NCBI GenBank assembly: GCA_018372555.1
Contig: JAHAIU010000098.1
Span: forward strand, 1-9,915
Length of the DNA: 9,915 bases
Origin: Clostridium sp.
GTDB taxonomy: Bacteria; Bacillota; Clostridia; Clostridiales; Clostridiaceae
Reading direction: 5' to 3'
Program-made: the position numbers and the translations under genes
The notes under the pieces: generated by a model
Database searches by the model: none
Told to the model about the DNA's origin: nothing
The model's input: the letters and a program-made list of their open reading frames with translations, nothing else
Shown here: positions 6,823 to 9,915 of the stretch, one piece after another
Layout: every line of letters starts with the position of its first letter
Position numbering within the stretch: position 1 is the first letter of the stretch

Positions 6823-7191
6823 ATGCTTAGTGGAAATAAGAGTATTTTAGTATTTAATGCTCCTTTAGAAGAAGTAAATATATTAAAGGAGAATGGACTT
6901 AAAGTTATTGAGGTTTCAACTGAAATGACAGAAATGAAGATTTCTGATATTTTAGATGGGTTAAGATTTGAAACAGTAACTAATAACATAATAGTAGATG
7001 AAACAGTTATTCTATTTAATGACTTTTCAGATGAAGAAATTAGTCAAATTATAGCAAGTATCAGACAAAGATTTAAAGGTGGAATATTTGCTGTTGTTAC
7101 TCCTACTTCAATCGAATGGAAGTTTAACTACCTGGTAGAACATTTAATTGAAGAAAGAGAGTGGTACTTAAAGAATCAGAAAGGAAGATAA
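6823..7191 (+). CDS. DUF3783 domain protein
   Basis: A 122-residue cytoplasmic protein of unknown function. It begins with a short strand ILVFNA and an alternating alpha/beta N-terminal part (about 1-60). The C-terminal part (about 62-115) matches the DUF3783 pattern: VILFNDFSDEEI, a helix, then GGIFAVVTPTS, the tryptophan in EWKFNYL and the closing VEHLIEERE. No catalytic motif is evident. GGGAGAG at 6811-6817 precedes the ATG by five bases. It lies 40 bases after the cyclophilin gene, and its stop is three bases before the start of the HTH gene, whose ribosome binding site lies within its last codons. The two are therefore probably translationally coupled. Confidence 0.75.
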   Translation: MLSGNKSILVFNAPLEEVNILKENGLKVIEVSTEMTEMKISDILDGLRFETVTNNIIVDETVILFNDFSDEEISQIIASIRQRFKGGIFAVVTPTSIEWKFNYLVEHLIEEREWYLKNQKGR

Positions 7192-7194
7192 GCT

Positions 7195-7887
7195 TTGAGT
7201 AGAGTTGGTGATAAGATAAAGGAAGCTAGACTTAAGGAAGGTTTAAGTCAAAAAGCTTTAGGAAAAAAACTTGGAGTTGCTGAAAAGTTTATAAATGAAG
7301 TTGAACTTGGAAGAAGAATAGCTAATGAGGCTTTTATTGAAAAGGTATCTAAATTATTAAAGACAGATTTAAATGATGTTAGTATGGTAGTAACTGATGA
7401 GGCTCTACAAGAGGAAAGAAAAGTTTTAAAAGAAACAAATTCCTTTAAATCTTCTAAGGCTCCAAAAAGCCTTGGTAAGGAAGAAGAGGTTTGGACTAAT
7501 GCATTTTCATCAGTATTAAAAAATGTACCTATTTATGATTATTCACTTAAGAATAATAAGGGGTATAAGGAACTTCCAATCCACTCTAATAAAATAGAAG
7601 GATTTGCACAGGATAAGGTATTATACCTAGAAGTTCAAGACGATGAAATGTCTGGATTTAGAATGTTAAAAGGAGATTTAGCATTTGCTTCATTATCAAA
7701 GGAAACTAGTAATAATGGAATTTTTCTAGTTGAATATAATGGGAAAAGAGCTATAAGACAAGTAAAGCTATTAGGAAATTCAAAAGCTTTATTAGTTAGT
7801 AATGGAGGAAGCCTTTTAACTGAAACTGTAAACTTAAATGAAATAACAGTAATAGCTAAGTTAGAAAGATTAGAAATAAAACTATAA
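7195..7887 (+). CDS. XRE-type HTH regulator with degenerate S24/LexA-like domain
   Basis: A 230-residue DNA-binding protein. Residues 5-60 are a Xre/Cro HTH: IKEARLKEGLSQKALGKKLG, then VAEKFINEVELGRR. Residues 61-110 are a charged, low-complexity linker. Residues 111-230 resemble the S24/LexA/CI C-terminal domain: YLEVQDDEMSGFRMLKGDLAF (motif split around 144-164), GIFLVEYNGKRAIRQVKLLG (about 175-194), and a closing beta region. The self-cleavage Ser before the Met is replaced by Glu 151, and the general-base Lys position is Arg 188, so autocleavage is not expected. It may act as a ligand-sensing or dimerisation module. Start is TTG with AAGGAAG at 7181-7187, inside the end of the DUF3783 gene. 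It is the last gene of the unit, followed by a terminator. Target unknown. Confidence 0.8.
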   Translation: MSRVGDKIKEARLKEGLSQKALGKKLGVAEKFINEVELGRRIANEAFIEKVSKLLKTDLNDVSMVVTDEALQEERKVLKETNSFKSSKAPKSLGKEEEVWTNAFSSVLKNVPIYDYSLKNNKGYKELPIHSNKIEGFAQDKVLYLEVQDDEMSGFRMLKGDLAFASLSKETSNNGIFLVEYNGKRAIRQVKLLGNSKALLVSNGGSLLTETVNLNEITVIAKLERLEIKL

Positions 7888-7990
7888 AATATTATAGGGA
7901 AATATAAGCTGTTGTACAAACAGTTCAAATTAAGAATTAAAAATTAAATATTAACAATTATTGATGTAATTTGTTTAAAATTAATAAAGA

Positions 7991-8032
7991 AAAGAGTACT
8001 TCTGTTGATAAATAGGGGTACTCTTTATTTTT
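7991..8032 (+). terminator. intrinsic terminator of the cyclophilin-DUF3783-HTH unit
   Basis: AAAGAGTAC (7991-7999) and GTACTCTTT (8018-8026) form a perfect 9-bp stem, extendable inward by TTC/GGG (two G-U and one C-G), followed by ATTTTT. It lies about 100 bases after the HTH stop. On the other strand the stem is also followed by a T-rich stretch, but no minus-strand gene is present here. Confidence 0.8.
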
Positions 8033-8169
8033 ATTGTGGATAAATTTCAGTTCTAGACTATAAATCTATATGTAATCATCAATATTACCTATTTTATTTT
8101 CATAACTAAAGAAAAATTTTCTCACCATAAGCTTACTTTTCATATATTGATATAAATGGCTTTTATGAG

Positions 8170-9915
8170 GTGATTAATATAGAAAATACAAATTCAAGCA
8201 AGGTAAATTCCTCTCTTGGGATTATACAAAATACTCCAAAGAGTTTATTAGGGAAGTTAGGAATAAACTTTGGGCTAACATCCATAGAGGGGAATACTAT
8301 TGAGGTAGTAGCTTTATCTGGGGATAATGCTGTTAATATTAAGTCATTAGTAGAAGGGCTAAATGGGAAATATGAAGATTTAGGTTTTGGATATAGCATT
8401 ATAACAATACCTATTGAAAATCTAGTAGCCCTTGCAAATAGTAAATATATTCAATATATAGAGTTACCAAAAGAACTTTACACTACTGATTCTCAAAGTA
8501 ATAGGGCATCTTGTGTACCAGTAGCTAGAGATACTTATAATATCCAAGGAGATGGGATATTAATAGGTTTTATAGATTCAGGTATTGATTTTACACATCC
8601 AGCTTTTAGAAATGATGATGGGACTACAAGGGTAGATTATATATATGATTTAAATACTGGTGGGAAGATTTATAATAGGGAAACAATTAATTTAGCGCTT
8701 CAAAATACTGATCCATATTCAGTTGTACCTTCAATTGATACTAATGAACATGGAACTCATGTAGCAGGTATTGCATGTGCAGGAGGAAGAATTAATACAG
8801 AGTATTATGGAGTAGCTCCAAGGAGTTCTATTGCTATGGTTAAGTGTATAAGAGGTAGATTCGCTCTTAGCACGAATATTATGAGAGGAATAAAATTTCT
8901 AATAGATGCTGGAAAGGAATTGGATAAGCCTTTAGTAATCAATATTAGTTTAAGTACAAATGATGGAGCTCATAATGGAACTAGCTTACTAGAACAATAT
9001 ATTTCTACTACATCTATTTTAGAGAGGGTAACTATAGTAATAGCAGCTGGAAATGAAGGGGATGCTGCACATCATGTGGGAGGGCAATTAGATAGAACAA
9101 ATAGGATATCAATAAATGTGGCAGAAGATGAAAGCTATTTAGTACTTAATTTATATAAACCAGTTTTATCAGAAATATCAATTAGAATTGTAAGTCCTAC
9201 AGGAGCAACTAGTGGAGATGTGCTTATTAGAGAGGGATATTCTCAAGGACTTATAGGAACTGATATATATCAGGTATTTTATACAGGTCCAAAACCTTTT
9301 GATATTATTGGAGAAATAACAATAGCCATAAATACTAATATGCAATATATATCTTTTGGTCAATGGGAGATAGATATAAGTTTAGTAAATCAATATAGTG
9401 GGAATTTTGATATGTGGCTACCTATTTCTGAAGGGTTAAATATTAGAACAAAATTCTTACAGCCAACAGTATTAAATACTTTAGGAATTCCTGCAACAGT
9501 AACTAATATTATTGCAGTTGGAAGCTATAATTATCTAACTAACACAATATCATCTTTTAGCGGAAGAGGAAGGCCAACAGTATATCAACCTATAAGACCA
9601 GATTTAGTGGCACCTGGAGAAAATATAACATCTGTTGCCCCTAATAGAAGTTTTGATACTAAAAGTGGTACATCTATGGCAACTCCGCATGTATCAGGAA
9701 TAGCTGCCTTAATGATGGAATGGGGAATATTAATGAATAATGATCCATATTTATATGGGCAGCGTCTAAAATACTATTTAGTAATAGGCGCTAGGAGATC
9801 TAGAACAGATATAGTTTATCCAGATCCAAGTTGGGGGTATGGGGAAGTCTGCTTAAGTTCAGCTATAGAAAATATAATTAAAAATATAGGAATAGTCACT
9901 CCAAGAAGGGAGGAT
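8170..9915 (+). CDS. subtilisin-like serine protease, Csp-like, 3' end outside window
   Basis: S8 family protease, at least 582 residues, still open at the window edge. Counted from the GTG at 8170: an inhibitor-I9-like prodomain spans about 15-105; then come the catalytic Asp 136 in GFIDSGID, His 194 in NEHGTHVAG, oxyanion Asn 295 in AAGNEGD and Ser 502 in SGTSMATPH, so the triad is intact. The roughly 200 residues between Asn 295 and Ser 502 include extra beta-rich sequence, reminiscent of the jelly-roll insertion of clostridial Csp germination proteases. There is no signal peptide, as in Csp proteins. Csp proteases activate the spore cortex hydrolase SleC; whether this copy does so cannot be told, as clostridia carry several paralogues. 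The start is uncertain: GAGGTGAT at 8167-8174 is an ideal Shine-Dalgarno, but ATA (8179) stands where the start codon is expected. GTG 8170 overlaps that site, and the next in-frame ATG/GTG/TTG lies well inside the catalytic domain. Confidence 0.88.
   Translation, partial: MINIENTNSSKVNSSLGIIQNTPKSLLGKLGINFGLTSIEGNTIEVVALSGDNAVNIKSLVEGLNGKYEDLGFGYSIITIPIENLVALANSKYIQYIELPKELYTTDSQSNRASCVPVARDTYNIQGDGILIGFIDSGIDFTHPAFRNDDGTTRVDYIYDLNTGGKIYNRETINLALQNTDPYSVVPSIDTNEHGTHVAGIACAGGRINTEYYGVAPRSSIAMVKCIRGRFALSTNIMRGIKFLIDAGKELDKPLVINISLSTNDGAHNGTSLLEQYISTTSILERVTIVIAAGNEGDAAHHVGGQLDRTNRISINVAEDESYLVLNLYKPVLSEISIRIVSPTGATSGDVLIREGYSQGLIGTDIYQVFYTGPKPFDIIGEITIAINTNMQYISFGQWEIDISLVNQYSGNFDMWLPISEGLNIRTKFLQPTVLNTLGIPATVTNIIAVGSYNYLTNTISSFSGRGRPTVYQPIRPDLVAPGENITSVAPNRSFDTKSGTSMATPHVSGIAALMMEWGILMNNDPYLYGQRLKYYLVIGARRSRTDIVYPDPSWGYGEVCLSSAIENIIKNIGIVTPRRED

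Noticed and set aside
7907..7925. 7-bp hairpin AGCTGTT/AACAGTT after the HTH stop
   Set aside because: No T run follows; the better terminator is at 7991-8032. It could be a small operator-like palindrome, but nothing supports that.
6104..7972. A 16-base exact direct repeat (ATTATTGATGTAATTT) at 6104-6119 and 7957-7972 flanking the three-gene unit
   Set aside because: It might suggest an insertion boundary, but at this base composition a match of this length in 10 kb is not rare, and the genes between look native with no integrase or transposase.
8101..8160. Sporulation-sigma-like boxes (CATAACTA at 8101, CATATATT at 8141) before the protease
   Set aside because: The -10-like matches lack fitting -35 sequences at the right distance, so a sporulation promoter is not supported by sequence alone.
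6807..8399. Minus-strand frames at 6807-6989, 7635-7928 and 8163-8399
   Set aside because: Each lies largely antisense to a convincing plus-strand gene (DUF3783, HTH, protease), with no recognisable domain.
9178..9363. A 61-codon minus-strand frame inside the protease gene
   Set aside because: Shadow of the protease coding sequence; no ribosome binding site or domain.

Overview
The window is AT-rich, Gram-positive-type DNA that looks like a Clostridium (Clostridiaceae) chromosome. The evidence is strong GGAGG-type ribosome binding sites, TTG starts, A/T-ending codons, a type III glutamine synthetase, a membrane-anchored MutS-like ATPase, a DUF4325 STAS-like protein, a DUF3783 protein and a clostridial subtilisin-like protease. 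I see no IS element, phage gene, CRISPR array, tRNA or rRNA. Gene content is that of an ordinary chromosomal core/housekeeping region, and the less usual signals lie in the non-coding gaps and at start sites.

Layout. Minus strand, left part: a type III glutamine synthetase (68-1963) with its own sigma-A-like promoter and a leader hairpin over its ribosome binding site, then a membrane-tethered MutS-family ATPase (2276-4033) with a terminator just after its stop. From 4328 onward everything reads on the plus strand: glutamate racemase murI (TTG start), then a UUCG-capped hairpin, then an 89-residue STAS-like DUF4325 protein behind a near-consensus promoter. A 635-bp gap (5623-6257) has no long gene but holds a 19-bp hairpin over the start of a 34-codon small ORF, and a second large hairpin ending in seven T's. 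Next come a cyclophilin-type peptidyl-prolyl isomerase, a DUF3783 protein and an HTH protein with a degenerate S24/LexA-like C-terminal domain. These three are closely spaced, with a terminator only after the last, so they probably form an operon. The window ends inside a subtilisin-like serine protease of the clostridial Csp-like group, with a complete Asp/His/Ser triad but an ATA codon where the ribosome binding site would place the start.

How the genes relate. Glutamine synthetase (ammonium assimilation) and glutamate racemase (D-glutamate for peptidoglycan) share a glutamate/glutamine theme but are separate transcription units. The cyclophilin-DUF3783-HTH block is the only multi-gene unit. 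I found no clear undescribed multi-protein system. The best candidates for new biology are the structured 5623-5910 region, the hairpin over the glutamine synthetase ribosome binding site, the protease start-codon anomaly and the catalytically degenerate S24-type regulator.
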